Part shown: in pieces, positions 16,844 to 24,953 of the stretch
Position numbering within the stretch: the stretch's first letter is position 1
How the letters are laid out: every line of letters begins with the position of its first letter
Source: Nocardioides sp. JS614
GTDB lineage: Bacteria > Actinomycetota > Actinomycetes > Propionibacteriales > Nocardioidaceae
Assembly: GCF_000015265.1 (NCBI RefSeq)
Contig: NC_008699.1
Span: 1,550,001 to 1,614,000, forward strand
Length of the DNA: 64,000 bases
Direction: 5' to 3'
Notes under the pieces: model-generated
What the model was told of the DNA's origin: nothing
Databases searched by the model: none
Seen by the model: only the letters and a program-made list of their open reading frames with translations
Program-made: the position numbers and the translations under genes

Positions 16844-17379
16844 ACCCCCTGCGGGGGTACGGCGAGCCGGACGACTGGGCCCGCTCCCAGGTCGCGCTGC
16901 GGATGCTGGTCCTGGCCGGGCCGGTCGTGGCGGTGCTCGCTGCCGGACCGGCCGGTCATGCGGCACCGTGGTGGCTGGTCGGCGTGGTCGCCGCCCTCGC
17001 CGGAGCCTCGGCCTGGGTCCCGGACTCGCCGTTCGGGGTGGCGCCGTTCCTGGTCGTGCTCGGCTGGTGGGCGGCCGCGCTCGGAGACGCCTCCTCGGCG
17101 TGGGTGCTGGTCGCCGCCGCCGGGCTGGTCGTGGCGCACGTCGCCGGCGCGGTCGCGTCGTACGGCCCGGCCACGATGCCGGTCGACGCCGCCACCGCCG
17201 GCCTGTGGGCGCGTCGGGGGCTGCTGGTGCTGCTGACCGCGCCGGTAGCCTGGGTCACGGCCCGGCTGCTGCGCGACCAGCCGGAGCAGCCCGGCGTCTG
17301 GGTGCTCGGCGTCGCGGCCGCGTGCCTGGCCACCGTCGTCGCGACCGCCGCGTTGGGGACCCGTGAGGAGGACCGGTGA
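16840..17379 (+). CDS. multi-pass membrane protein of the MoxR operon
   Basis: A 179-residue very hydrophobic protein with about five predicted membrane segments (roughly residues 20-38, 44-58, 65-83, 86-106, 124-140 and 150-168, two of them short). I do not recognise a named family. The GTG at 16840 overlaps the DUF58 stop, and its own stop overlaps the alkyltransferase-like start by 4 bp, so it belongs to the same translationally coupled series. Probably the membrane partner of the MoxR/DUF58/DUF4129 group. Confidence 0.7.
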   Translation: MNPLRGYGEPDDWARSQVALRMLVLAGPVVAVLAAGPAGHAAPWWLVGVVAALAGASAWVPDSPFGVAPFLVVLGWWAAALGDASSAWVLVAAAGLVVAHVAGAVASYGPATMPVDAATAGLWARRGLLVLLTAPVAWVTARLLRDQPEQPGVWVLGVAAACLATVVATAALGTREEDR

Positions 17380-17717
17380 GGATCGACCCGGAGGAGTACG
17401 CCGAGCGGGTGCTGCAGTGCGTCGAGTCGGTGCCCCGGGGGCGGGTGACGACGTACGGCGCGATCGCGGAGGTCGTCGGCGAGCTGCTCGGCGGCGGCGG
17501 GCCGCGCCAGGTCGGCTCGGTGATGTCCGCCCACGGCGGTGCGGTCGCGTGGTGGCGGGTCGTCCACGCCGACGGGTCGCCACCGACCTGCCACGACGGC
17601 GAGGCACCCCAGGCCTACCTCGAGGAGAGCACGCCGCTGCGGCCGTCGGGCCGGATCGACCTGGCCCGCGCCTTCTGGCGGCCCCGCCTGGAGGCCGAGC
17701 CCCGACCCCGAGCCTGA
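17376..17717 (+). CDS. alkyltransferase-like protein (MGMT family, no active-site Cys)
   Basis: A 113-residue protein matching the DNA-binding C-terminal domain of O6-alkylguanine-DNA alkyltransferase: IPxG-like VPRGRVTTYGAIAEVVG and RQVGSVMSAHGGAVAWWRVVHADG. Where MGMT has PCHRVI with the acceptor cysteine, this protein reads AWWRVV, so it cannot transfer alkyl groups and is an ATL-type protein that flags damaged bases for excision repair. From memory, Rv3204 occupies the same position in mycobacteria. GTG start at 17376 with a 4-bp overlap to the preceding membrane gene. Confidence 0.85.
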   Translation: MRIDPEEYAERVLQCVESVPRGRVTTYGAIAEVVGELLGGGGPRQVGSVMSAHGGAVAWWRVVHADGSPPTCHDGEAPQAYLEESTPLRPSGRIDLARAFWRPRLEAEPRPRA

Positions 17718-17826
17718 ACCCGCAGCCCCCGGTGGCGCCGCTCCTGACGCTTCCGCGGGGGCAGCGCTCCAGCAGGAGAGCCCAAAGTCGGTGGCCGCTG
17801 TCGGCGGTCCCCGGCAGAGTGGTGCC

Positions 17827-18825
17827 ATGTCGACCGGCAGGCCCACCGCGATCCGTGCCACCGGCCTGGTCAAGAGGTACGGCGCCGTCACCGCGCTCGA
17901 CGGGCTCGACCTGGAGGTGGAGGAGGGCACCGTCCTGGGCCTGCTCGGGCCCAACGGTGCCGGCAAGACCACCGCGGTGCGGGTGCTCACCACGCTGCTG
18001 CGGCCCGACGCGGGCCACGCGGAGGTCGCGGGCATCGACGTGCTCCGCCATCCCCGGGAGCTGCGCCGGCGGATCGGGGTGTCGGGCCAGTACGCCGCCG
18101 TCGACGAACACCTGACCGGCTTCGAGAACCTCGACATGGTCGGGCGGCTCTACCACCTCGGGGCGGCCGAGAGCCGGGCCCGGGCGCGCGAGCTGCTCGA
18201 CCAGTTCGACCTCGCGCACGCCGCGGGTCGGGTGGTCAAGGGCTGGTCCGGTGGCATGCGCCGGCGCCTCGACCTGGCGGGCGCGCTGGTGGCGAAGCCG
18301 CCGGTGATCTTCCTCGACGAGCCGACGACCGGGCTGGACCCGCGCGGCCGGGTCGGGATGTGGGACGTCATCGAGGAGTTGGTCCGTGGCGGGACCACGC
18401 TGCTGCTGACCACGCAGTACCTCGAGGAGGCCGACCGGTTGGCCGATCGGATCGCCGTGATCGACCGCGGCACGGTCATCGCGCTCGGCACGGCGGACGA
18501 GCTCAAGGCGCAGCTCGGGGGCGAGCAGGTCGAGGTGCGGCTGCCCTCCGGCGGCGACCTGGTGGCGGCGGCGCGCGCCGCCGCGGGCGTGGGCGTCGGC
18601 GAGCCGGTGATCGACGAGCGGGACCGGCGGCTGACGGTGCCGGTGGACGGCGGCACCCACGACCTGCGAGAGCTGCTCGACCGGCTGGACCGGGCCGGCG
18701 TCCCCGTCGCCGAGGCCGGGCTGCGCCGTCCGACGCTCGACGACGTGTTCCTGGCCCTGACCGGGCACGCCGCCGAGGAGCCCGCGCCCGCCGGTGAGGA
18801 CGCCGACGAGGACGGAGCCGCGTGA
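17827..18825 (+). CDS. ABC transporter ATP-binding protein (DrrA-like)
   Basis: A 332-residue ATPase with Walker A GPNGAGKTT, signature motif WSGGMRRR, Walker B VIFLDEPTTGLDPRGR and the H-loop region as TTQYLEEADRLADR. The long C-terminal extension after residue 230 is typical of the DrrA (daunorubicin-resistance) group, which drives small-molecule or lipid export. The ATG at 17827 is supported by MSTGRPTAIRATGLVKRYG. Its stop (TGA 18823-18825) overlaps the permease ATG by one base, so both are translated together. Substrate unknown. Confidence 0.92.
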   Translation: MSTGRPTAIRATGLVKRYGAVTALDGLDLEVEEGTVLGLLGPNGAGKTTAVRVLTTLLRPDAGHAEVAGIDVLRHPRELRRRIGVSGQYAAVDEHLTGFENLDMVGRLYHLGAAESRARARELLDQFDLAHAAGRVVKGWSGGMRRRLDLAGALVAKPPVIFLDEPTTGLDPRGRVGMWDVIEELVRGGTTLLLTTQYLEEADRLADRIAVIDRGTVIALGTADELKAQLGGEQVEVRLPSGGDLVAAARAAAGVGVGEPVIDERDRRLTVPVDGGTHDLRELLDRLDRAGVPVAEAGLRRPTLDDVFLALTGHAAEEPAPAGEDADEDGAA

Positions 18826-19634
18826 TGTCGGTCCTGGTCGAGGGCGCCTCCGACGCCTGGGTGATCACCCGCCGCAACCTGCGCAAGATCCTGCGGGTGC
18901 CGGACGTGCTCGTCTTCACGACGCTGTCGCCGATCATGTTCGTGCTGCTGTTCGCCTACGTGTTCGGCAACGCGATCGGCAGCCAGGACACCGGTGTCGA
19001 CTACACCGAGTTCCTAGTCCCGGGCATCTTCGCGCAGACCGTCGTGTTCGGCGCGACCTTCACCGGCTACAGCCTCGCCGAGGACCTCCAGAAGGGCATC
19101 ATCGACCGGTTCCGGTCACTGCCGATGTCGTCGTCCTCGGTGGTGCTCGGCCGCACCGTCGCCGACATCGGCATCAACATCGTCAGCCTCGTGGTGATGG
19201 CGCTGACCGGGCTCGTGGTGGGCTGGCGGATCCGGTCCTCGATGGTGGAGGCGCTGGCCGGCTTCCTCGTGCTGCTGGTGTTCGCGTTCGCGATCTCCTG
19301 GATCATGGCGACCGTCGCGCTGCTGGTGCGCACCCCCGAGGTCGTCAACAACGCGTCGTTCATCGTGATCTTCCCGCTGACGTTCATCGCCAACACGTTC
19401 GTCTCGATCAGCAACCTCCCCGGCCCGCTGGCGACGTTCGCGAACTGGAACCCGGTCTCCGCGGTCTGCCAGGCGGCGCGCGAGCTGTTCGGCAACACCG
19501 ACCCGGCGGCGACGGTGCCCGACGCGTGGTCGATGCACCACCCGGTGCTCTACACGCTGGTGTGGGTGGTGCTGATCCTGCTCGTGTTCGTGCCGCTCTC
19601 GATCCGCCAGTACCGCCGCGCCACCAGTCGCTAG
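18825..19634 (+). CDS. ABC-2 type transporter permease (DrrB-like)
   Basis: A 269-residue permease of the ABC-2 family. A cytoplasmic N terminus (VEGASDAWVITRRNLRKILRVPDVL) leads to six predicted membrane helices; EFLVPGIFAQTVVFGATFTG and DRFRSLPMSSSSVVLGR match DrrB-type permeases. It forms the exporter with the ATPase encoded just upstream. I chose ATG 18825; a GTG at 18822 adds one residue. The gene is followed by short palindromic repeats and the convergent DUF1116 gene. Confidence 0.92.
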   Translation: MSVLVEGASDAWVITRRNLRKILRVPDVLVFTTLSPIMFVLLFAYVFGNAIGSQDTGVDYTEFLVPGIFAQTVVFGATFTGYSLAEDLQKGIIDRFRSLPMSSSSVVLGRTVADIGINIVSLVVMALTGLVVGWRIRSSMVEALAGFLVLLVFAFAISWIMATVALLVRTPEVVNNASFIVIFPLTFIANTFVSISNLPGPLATFANWNPVSAVCQAARELFGNTDPAATVPDAWSMHHPVLYTLVWVVLILLVFVPLSIRQYRRATSR

Positions 19635-19721
19635 CGGGGACGCGTCAGCGGACCCGCTGATGGTGGTCGAGCGAGCCGCGCGACTGAGGAACGAAGTCGC
19701 GACCGGCGTGTCGAGACCCAG
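19635..19721. repeat. intergenic REP-like sequence between convergent genes
   Basis: It contains GTCAGCGG-ACC-CGCTGAT, a small hairpin near 19645, and a GGTCGAGCGAGC..GTGTCGAGACC-type repeat at about 19664-19710 similar in style to 2406-2510. It may terminate both converging transcripts. Confidence 0.45.
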
Positions 19722-21140
19722 TCAGCTTCGTGGACACGCCAACTCCGCGAGCCGCGCCAGCGCCTTCGGGAAGATCTCGGCGGGCGGGGTCACCAGGCCG
19801 GCGCCGACCTGGCCGACGCCCGCCAGCTTGCCGGCCATGCCGGTGTTGATCTGCGGGAGGATCCCGGTCCGGCACACCATGGTCACGTCGATGCCCGTCG
19901 GCGTGCCCTGGAACTCGAGCACCGGCACCGACCACCGCGGGTTCTCGCCGAGGGTGATCTCGTGCATCCGGCGGGTGGTCGCGAGCGCGTCGGGGACCGA
20001 GCCGCCGACGAACCGCACGATCGCGGGCGCCGTGGCCATCGCGAAGCCGCCGATGCCGGCGGTCTCGGTGATCGCCGAGTCGCCGATGTCGGGGTTGGCG
20101 TCCTCGGGCCCGTAGTCGCCGAGGAACAGGCCGTCGGCCAGCTGCGCCGGGCCGGTGAACCACTCGTCGCCGGTGCCCGCGACCTGGATGCCGAAGTCGG
20201 TGCCGTTGCGGGCCATCGCCACGACCATGGTGGACCCGTCGATGCCGCGGGCCGCGTCCAGCGCCAGCTTGCACGCGGGCATCGCGAGGTTGAGGAAGAA
20301 GTGGTCGTTGGCGCCGATGAAGCGCAGCGCCTCGGCGACGTCGGCCGGATCGCTCCCGGCCGACCCGATCGACCCGACCAGCGCGGGGGAGAGGTCGCGC
20401 AGCAGCATCAGGGTGCCGGCCCGGTTGCGGTTGTGGGCCTCGTCGCCCATCTGGAGCATCTGGGTGAGGATGCCGGTCACGTCGACCGGCCCGGCCTCGG
20501 AGTCGCGCACGGTGCGGACCGCGCGCTGGAGCAGCGGCCCGAGCACGTCGCCCATCCAGCGCAGCCGGGTGATCACCTCGGGGGAGTAGGCGCCGTACCG
20601 CAGCACCTTGCCGAGACCCTCGTTGAGCGAGCAGTAGCTGCGCCGGCCGGTGGCCGGGTCCTCGAGGACGAACACCCACATGCTCGGCGTCACCACGCCG
20701 GCCATCGGGCCGACCGCGGAGCGGTGGTGGCACGGCTCGAGGGAGACGCTGGTCCCGGCCTCGAACAGCGCGGCCGCGTCCTCCGGGTCGGCGACGAGAC
20801 CCTCGAGGGCGGCGCCGCCCATCAGGGCGCCGCGGAGCGGGCCGGAGGCGCGGTCCCAGCCGATCGGCGGGCCGGCGTGCAGGAACTGGCCCGGCTCCAG
20901 GCCGAGGGCCTCGGAGGCCGGCAGCACGTCGACCAGGGTGGCGGTGACCCCCAGCATCGCGGCCAGGGCCCGCTCGTTGGCGGCCTGCCGCCGGGGGTCG
21001 GCGGCGACGGTCGCGAGGTCCGCGGCGGTGCCGTCCATCGGGGGCCGCCAGTCCACGCGGGTGACGGGCACGGCCTGGTCGGCGACGGCGTCGGCGAGCA
21101 GGTCGGCGCCGACGTTCACGACGGCCTCGGGGGTGGTCAT
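19722..21140 (-). CDS. allG: DUF1116 protein (YlbE/AllG-like, carbamoyltransferase complex subunit)
   Basis: A 472-residue protein matching DUF1116, with SLEPCHHRSAVGPMAGV and LNEGLGKVLRYGAYSPEV as the most recognisable conserved stretches. In E. coli, YlbE (AllG) works with FdrA and YlbF as the oxamate carbamoyltransferase of allantoin breakdown: oxalurate + phosphate gives oxamate + carbamoyl phosphate. Here it is the last gene of a minus-strand trio, with a 4-bp overlap to the fdrA-like gene. Because the locus also encodes a barbiturase-type enzyme, the natural substrate here may be ureidomalonate; that is inference. Length is close to the family norm. Confidence 0.85.
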   Translation of the reverse strand: MTTPEAVVNVGADLLADAVADQAVPVTRVDWRPPMDGTAADLATVAADPRRQAANERALAAMLGVTATLVDVLPASEALGLEPGQFLHAGPPIGWDRASGPLRGALMGGAALEGLVADPEDAAALFEAGTSVSLEPCHHRSAVGPMAGVVTPSMWVFVLEDPATGRRSYCSLNEGLGKVLRYGAYSPEVITRLRWMGDVLGPLLQRAVRTVRDSEAGPVDVTGILTQMLQMGDEAHNRNRAGTLMLLRDLSPALVGSIGSAGSDPADVAEALRFIGANDHFFLNLAMPACKLALDAARGIDGSTMVVAMARNGTDFGIQVAGTGDEWFTGPAQLADGLFLGDYGPEDANPDIGDSAITETAGIGGFAMATAPAIVRFVGGSVPDALATTRRMHEITLGENPRWSVPVLEFQGTPTGIDVTMVCRTGILPQINTGMAGKLAGVGQVGAGLVTPPAEIFPKALARLAELACPRS

Positions 21141-22552
21141 CGGGTCCCTCCCAGCAGCTCGATCGCACGGCGGGTCGCGCCGGCGTTGGACAGGTGCACC
21201 TCGGCGCCGGCGTCCACCAGGGCGCGGACCTGCCGGTCGCGTCCCTGCGGGTCGCCTGCGGTGCCGACGACCGCGACCACCACCGGTTGCGCGACCCCGG
21301 CGAGGGCCGGGGCCAGCGACGCGGCGGGGTCGGGCTCGGCGCCGTGACCGAGCACGACGTCGAGCAGCAGCACCCCGGTCGTCGGGTCCGCTGCGGCCCG
21401 GGCGAGGTGCTCGAGGCGGATCGACGGGTCGATCATCGGGTGCGCCCGACCGGTCGTGTACTCGTCGTCGCCGAAGTCCACGAACGTGTGGCCGTCGGCC
21501 TCGCCGAGCAGCTCACCGGCGACCAGGGCGGCCTCGCTGGCGAGCGTGCCGCCGACGAACAGCCCGCGCAGCGCCCCTGGGTTGACCCGCGGGGAGACAT
21601 CGGGTGGGTCGACCGGCCAGGCGGGCACCTCGCGACCGAGCCGCCGCAGCACCGCCTCGGCCGCGGCCGTGAGGTCGGGCCGGCCCGGGCCGAGCAGCGC
21701 GAGCTCGACCGGCGTGGCCAGGGCGGCGGCGTACGCCTCGATCTCGGCGGTCACGTCCGCCGCCGGCGGCTTGGAGATCAGCACGATCAGCTCGACGCCC
21801 GGGTCCTCGTCGAGGCGGCGCAGCGCCTCGCGGGTGGCCAGGCCACGGACCTCGGCGGAGAGGTCGCGCCCGCCGACGCCGAGTGCGGAGGTGACCCCGA
21901 CGCCGGCGTGGTCGAGCAGGGCGAGGAGCTGCTGGCAGCCGGTGCCCGAGGCCGCGACGATGCCGACCGGGCCGGGCTCGACGACGTTGGCGAAGCCGAG
22001 GCCGACGCCGTCGACCACCGCCGTGCCGCAGTCGGGCCCCATCACCAGCACGCCGCGCTCGGCGGCAGCCCGCTTGAGGGCCAGCTCCTGCTCGAGCGGG
22101 ACGTTGTCGCTGAAGACCATCACGTCGCGGCCCGCCTCGACGGCGTCCATCGCCTCGACGAAGGCGTGCGCGCCCGGCACCGAGACGAGGGCGACAGCAT
22201 CGGGAGTACGCCGCAGCGCGCTCGCCGTGGTCCGCGGCGGGGCGATCGTGGCGGCACCCTCGTCGCGACGGTTCGCGTCGCGCAGCGCCTGGTCGACCCC
22301 GGCGAGCGCGGCCGGCAGCGCGTCCGCCGCCTCGAGCCGGAGCGCCACCACGAGGTCGTTGGGGCCCGCCTGCGCCGGGACCTCGAAGCCCATCCCGGTG
22401 AGCACCTCGACGTTGAGCGGGGTCGCCATCGCGACCTGGGCGGCGAGCACGCCGGGCAGCCCCTGGACGACCCGGCTGACCTGGAGCAGCGTCACGGAGT
22501 CGGCGTACGCGCCGGGGCGGAGCTCGACATGGGTGGGACTGGGCGTGGTCAT
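21137..22552 (-). CDS. fdrA: FdrA-like protein (succinyl-CoA synthetase fold, carbamoyltransferase subunit)
   Basis: A 471-residue protein. VFSDNVPLEQELALKRAA and MGPDCGTAVVDGVGLGFANVV are hallmark FdrA sequences, and the second half repeats the acyl-CoA-synthetase-like fold (GVLLLDVVLGHG). FdrA (AllF) is the large subunit of E. coli oxamate carbamoyltransferase; this one is somewhat shorter than the 555-residue E. coli protein. It overlaps both neighbours by 4 bp (DUF2877 upstream, DUF1116 downstream), so the three subunits are made together. The GPDCGT loop probably holds the phosphate or phosphohistidine site by analogy with succinyl-CoA synthetase. Confidence 0.88.
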   Translation of the reverse strand: MTTPSPTHVELRPGAYADSVTLLQVSRVVQGLPGVLAAQVAMATPLNVEVLTGMGFEVPAQAGPNDLVVALRLEAADALPAALAGVDQALRDANRRDEGAATIAPPRTTASALRRTPDAVALVSVPGAHAFVEAMDAVEAGRDVMVFSDNVPLEQELALKRAAAERGVLVMGPDCGTAVVDGVGLGFANVVEPGPVGIVAASGTGCQQLLALLDHAGVGVTSALGVGGRDLSAEVRGLATREALRRLDEDPGVELIVLISKPPAADVTAEIEAYAAALATPVELALLGPGRPDLTAAAEAVLRRLGREVPAWPVDPPDVSPRVNPGALRGLFVGGTLASEAALVAGELLGEADGHTFVDFGDDEYTTGRAHPMIDPSIRLEHLARAAADPTTGVLLLDVVLGHGAEPDPAASLAPALAGVAQPVVVAVVGTAGDPQGRDRQVRALVDAGAEVHLSNAGATRRAIELLGGTR

Positions 22553-23202
22553 GCGGCGCCTCTCAGGTGGTCGAGGACGAAACGGGCGCCCTGCAGCATC
22601 CCGCGTCCGGAGGTGTGGCCGACGGCGGCCAGGGTCGCCGTGCGGTCGGGGTCGTCGGGGGTGGCCACCCAGGCGGCGAACTCGGGGATCACCTCACCGT
22701 GCATCGCGCAGTCGAGGAGGGTGGCCGAGAGCAGCGTGGTGCGGTCGACGCAGGCCCGGATGGCCGCGTCGGCGTCGGGCGTCGGCACGCCCAGGCCGCG
22801 GTGGACCGCAAGCCAGCCGCACAGCACGTCGTCGTCGTACGGCGTGAGCCCGTCGCCGCGGCCGACCATCTCCCGCACGTCCCCGGGGAGCGGGGCGGGG
22901 CCGCTCGTCGTCGCGGCGGTGAGCCGCGGGACCGTCACGTCGACGATCCGGCCGATCACCAGCGGCTCGTCGTCGAGGTGCAGCACGCCCCCGGTGACGC
23001 GGGCGCTGCCGGCGTCGAGCGCGTCCAGGGCGGTGCGCAGCGCGCACGGTACGGCGGTCGCGCGGGTGCCGACCACGCCGACGCAGGATCCGGCCAGGTC
23101 GAGGTAGATCGCGTCCCGGCCGCGGTGCACCACCGGCAGCGGTCCGTCGGGCGCCGCGTGCAGGCGGGCACGCACCCGAGCCGGCGCGCTGACGGGGATC
23201 AC
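22549..23202 (-). CDS. allH: DUF2877 protein (YlbF/AllH-like)
   Basis: About 217 residues, first gene of the minus-strand trio. MVGRGDGLTPYDDDVLCGWLAVHRG is the DUF2877 signature (usually G-L-T-P-S/Y-x-D-D), and GHTSGRGMLQGARF near the end also fits. In E. coli the DUF2877 protein YlbF (AllH) is the third component of oxamate carbamoyltransferase. The GTG at 23202 directly follows GGGAAG, an unusually close ribosome-binding site, so a start further in is possible. Shorter than the E. coli protein. It is divergent from the PucR-type regulator with only 75 bp between, which suggests direct control. Confidence 0.8.
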   Translation of the reverse strand: MIPVSAPARVRARLHAAPDGPLPVVHRGRDAIYLDLAGSCVGVVGTRATAVPCALRTALDALDAGSARVTGGVLHLDDEPLVIGRIVDVTVPRLTAATTSGPAPLPGDVREMVGRGDGLTPYDDDVLCGWLAVHRGLGVPTPDADAAIRACVDRTTLLSATLLDCAMHGEVIPEFAAWVATPDDPDRTATLAAVGHTSGRGMLQGARFVLDHLRGAA

Positions 23203-23277
23203 CTTCCCGACGCTATCGGGGCCGATTACCGTTTGCCGATGTGAGGTTGTGCCAACGGGGCACGCAGAGGAGCGCAA
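23203..23277. promoter_or_regulatory. divergent control region of carbamoyltransferase operon and pucR
   Basis: A 75-bp gap carrying both promoters. It contains the half-palindromes GTTGTGCCAAC (GTTG/CAAC) and GTGCC/GGGCAC near 23246-23262, candidate sites for the PucR-type regulator. AGAGGAG at 23266-23272 is the pucR ribosome-binding site. Confidence 0.5.
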
Positions 23278-24594
23278 GTGTTGATAAGTGGAGACCGCGA
23301 GGAGCTGGCCAGTGCCGCGCTGGCCAAGGTGGACGCCCTGCACACCGGGCTGACCCAGATCGTGCTCGAGGGCGGCAACCTGGACGGCATCGCGGCCGAG
23401 GTCGCGCGGGTGCTGGAGGTCGGCGTGGCGTTCACGAGCACCGACGGCCGCGAGCGCGCCTCGGCGCTCCCGGAGGACCTGCGCTCGGCCCTCGACTCCC
23501 ACGACCTGGTCGACCCGACCGGACGGTTGCGGGTCGAGCGGATGGCGGGCGACGGGGCCCCGGTCGAGACCGGCGAGGCGCGCAGCCTCCGGGTGGCGGC
23601 GGGCGGCGTGGACCTGGCCCGACTGGTCTGCCTGCGCCCGGACGAGCCGCTCAGCTCCGACGACGTGCACGCCCTGGAGCGGGCGGCCGCGGTCGCGGCG
23701 CTGCTGATCACCCGCGAGGAGGCCGTCACCGCGGTCGAGAACAAGTACCAGGGCGACTTCCTGCGCGACCTGCTGATGCGCCGCGGCGGCCTGGCCAACG
23801 ACCAGGCGTACGTCACCGAGCACGCCGCGACCTTCGGCTGGGACCTGGCCCGCCCGGTGGTCGTCGTCTCGGCCGAGATCGACCCGGTGCCGGGGGAGGA
23901 GCCCGTCGGGGGCGTGCAGCGCCGCCAGTGGCAGGAGCGCTTCTCGGCCGCGTGGCGCCAGGTCAGCAACGGCCTCGGGACCGGGATCCCGTGCGTGGAC
24001 TTCTCCTCGGAGGTGGTCACGCTGCTGCCGTTGGCCGGCTACGGGCCGGAGGACGACCCCGGCGACCGGCGCGAGGACGAGCCGGTCGCGGGCCACGACG
24101 TCGTACGCCGGGCGGTGACCGCCGTCGCCGGCGACAAGGGCGGCGGCCGCCGCTCGTTCTCGGTCGGCGTCAGCCGGGTCGCCCGCACCCTCGACGAGCT
24201 GCCCGGCGCCTACGCGCAGGCGCGCCGAGCCGTCGAGGTCGGCCGGCGGGTGAGCGGCTGGGGGTCCACGACGTTCTTCGACCAGCTCGGCCTGCACCGG
24301 CTGATCGCGCTCATCCCCCCGGAGGAGAACGGCGAGCTGCGCTCGTTCGTCCGCGACGTGCTCGGCCCGCTGGCCGAGCCGACCAGCGAGGCCGCCGACC
24401 TGCGCGAGACGCTCCAGGTGCTGCTGGACACGAACTTCAACGTCGCCGAGGCCGCGCGGCTGCAGTTCTTCCACTACAACACGATGCGCTACCGGGTCTC
24501 GAAGCTGGAGCGGCTGCTCGGGCCGCTCTCCACCGATCCGCACCTGCGCCTCGACGTCGCCGTGGCCCTGCGAGTGCTGGAGCTCGCCGGCTGA
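23278..24594 (+). CDS. PucR family transcriptional regulator
   Basis: A 438-residue regulator with an N-terminal sensory half and a C-terminal PucR-type helix-turn-helix (HTH_30) around residues 380-430: TLQVLLDTNFNVAEAARLQFFHYNTMRYRVSKLERLLG. A GGDEF-like/CdaR middle segment (SVGVSRVARTLDELPGAYAQARRAVEVG) precedes it. PucR-family proteins activate purine and ureide catabolism genes, and here the gene lies between the divergent carbamoyltransferase operon and the permease / molybdenum hydroxylase operon, so it is the obvious local activator. The GTG at 23278 has AGAGGAG about 6 nt upstream. A tri-hairpin repeat follows its stop. Confidence 0.9.
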   Translation: MLISGDREELASAALAKVDALHTGLTQIVLEGGNLDGIAAEVARVLEVGVAFTSTDGRERASALPEDLRSALDSHDLVDPTGRLRVERMAGDGAPVETGEARSLRVAAGGVDLARLVCLRPDEPLSSDDVHALERAAAVAALLITREEAVTAVENKYQGDFLRDLLMRRGGLANDQAYVTEHAATFGWDLARPVVVVSAEIDPVPGEEPVGGVQRRQWQERFSAAWRQVSNGLGTGIPCVDFSSEVVTLLPLAGYGPEDDPGDRREDEPVAGHDVVRRAVTAVAGDKGGGRRSFSVGVSRVARTLDELPGAYAQARRAVEVGRRVSGWGSTTFFDQLGLHRLIALIPPEENGELRSFVRDVLGPLAEPTSEAADLRETLQVLLDTNFNVAEAARLQFFHYNTMRYRVSKLERLLGPLSTDPHLRLDVAVALRVLELAG

Positions 24595-24647
24595 CCCCCG
24601 CGGCGTCCGCCCTCAGCCCTCCCCGGGCCGGCAGCGGGTGCCCGGCC

Positions 24648-24736
24648 GGTTTCCCCGGTGAACCGGGGAAACCGGAACTGTTGGGCCGAAACTTCGGGCC
24701 AGAAGTTCCAACTTCCCCGGTGAACCGGGGAAACCG
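24648..24736. repeat. tri-hairpin dispersed repeat, copy 2
   Basis: Same orientation as copy 1, with both outer loops reading TGAA. It starts 54 bp after the pucR stop. The remaining gap to 24953 contains a GTGTCGTGCGGGTTCGGCTG fragment at about 24749, shared with the inverted repeat at 34466-34510, then a less GC-rich stretch (24848-24912) that probably holds the permease promoter. Confidence 0.88.
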
Positions 24737-24953
24737 CGGCCGCGAGCGTGTCGTGCGGGTTCGGCTGCCGGATGGTCCGAACACGCGGCCGCCGGCGGCG
24801 TGACGCGCAGATGTCCTCGACGAGGCTCGCCGACAACAGGTGCCAGCCATCCCGGCGTTCCTTCGGCATTTATCGCCGTCGTCGGTGTGTTATGTGCATC
24901 ACTAGTTTGTGACCCACTCGGGACCGGTCACCAAGGCGGAAGGGTGCTTTGTC

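Noticed and set aside
17376..17717. Active O6-methylguanine methyltransferase
   Set aside because: The acceptor cysteine motif PCHR is replaced by WWRV.
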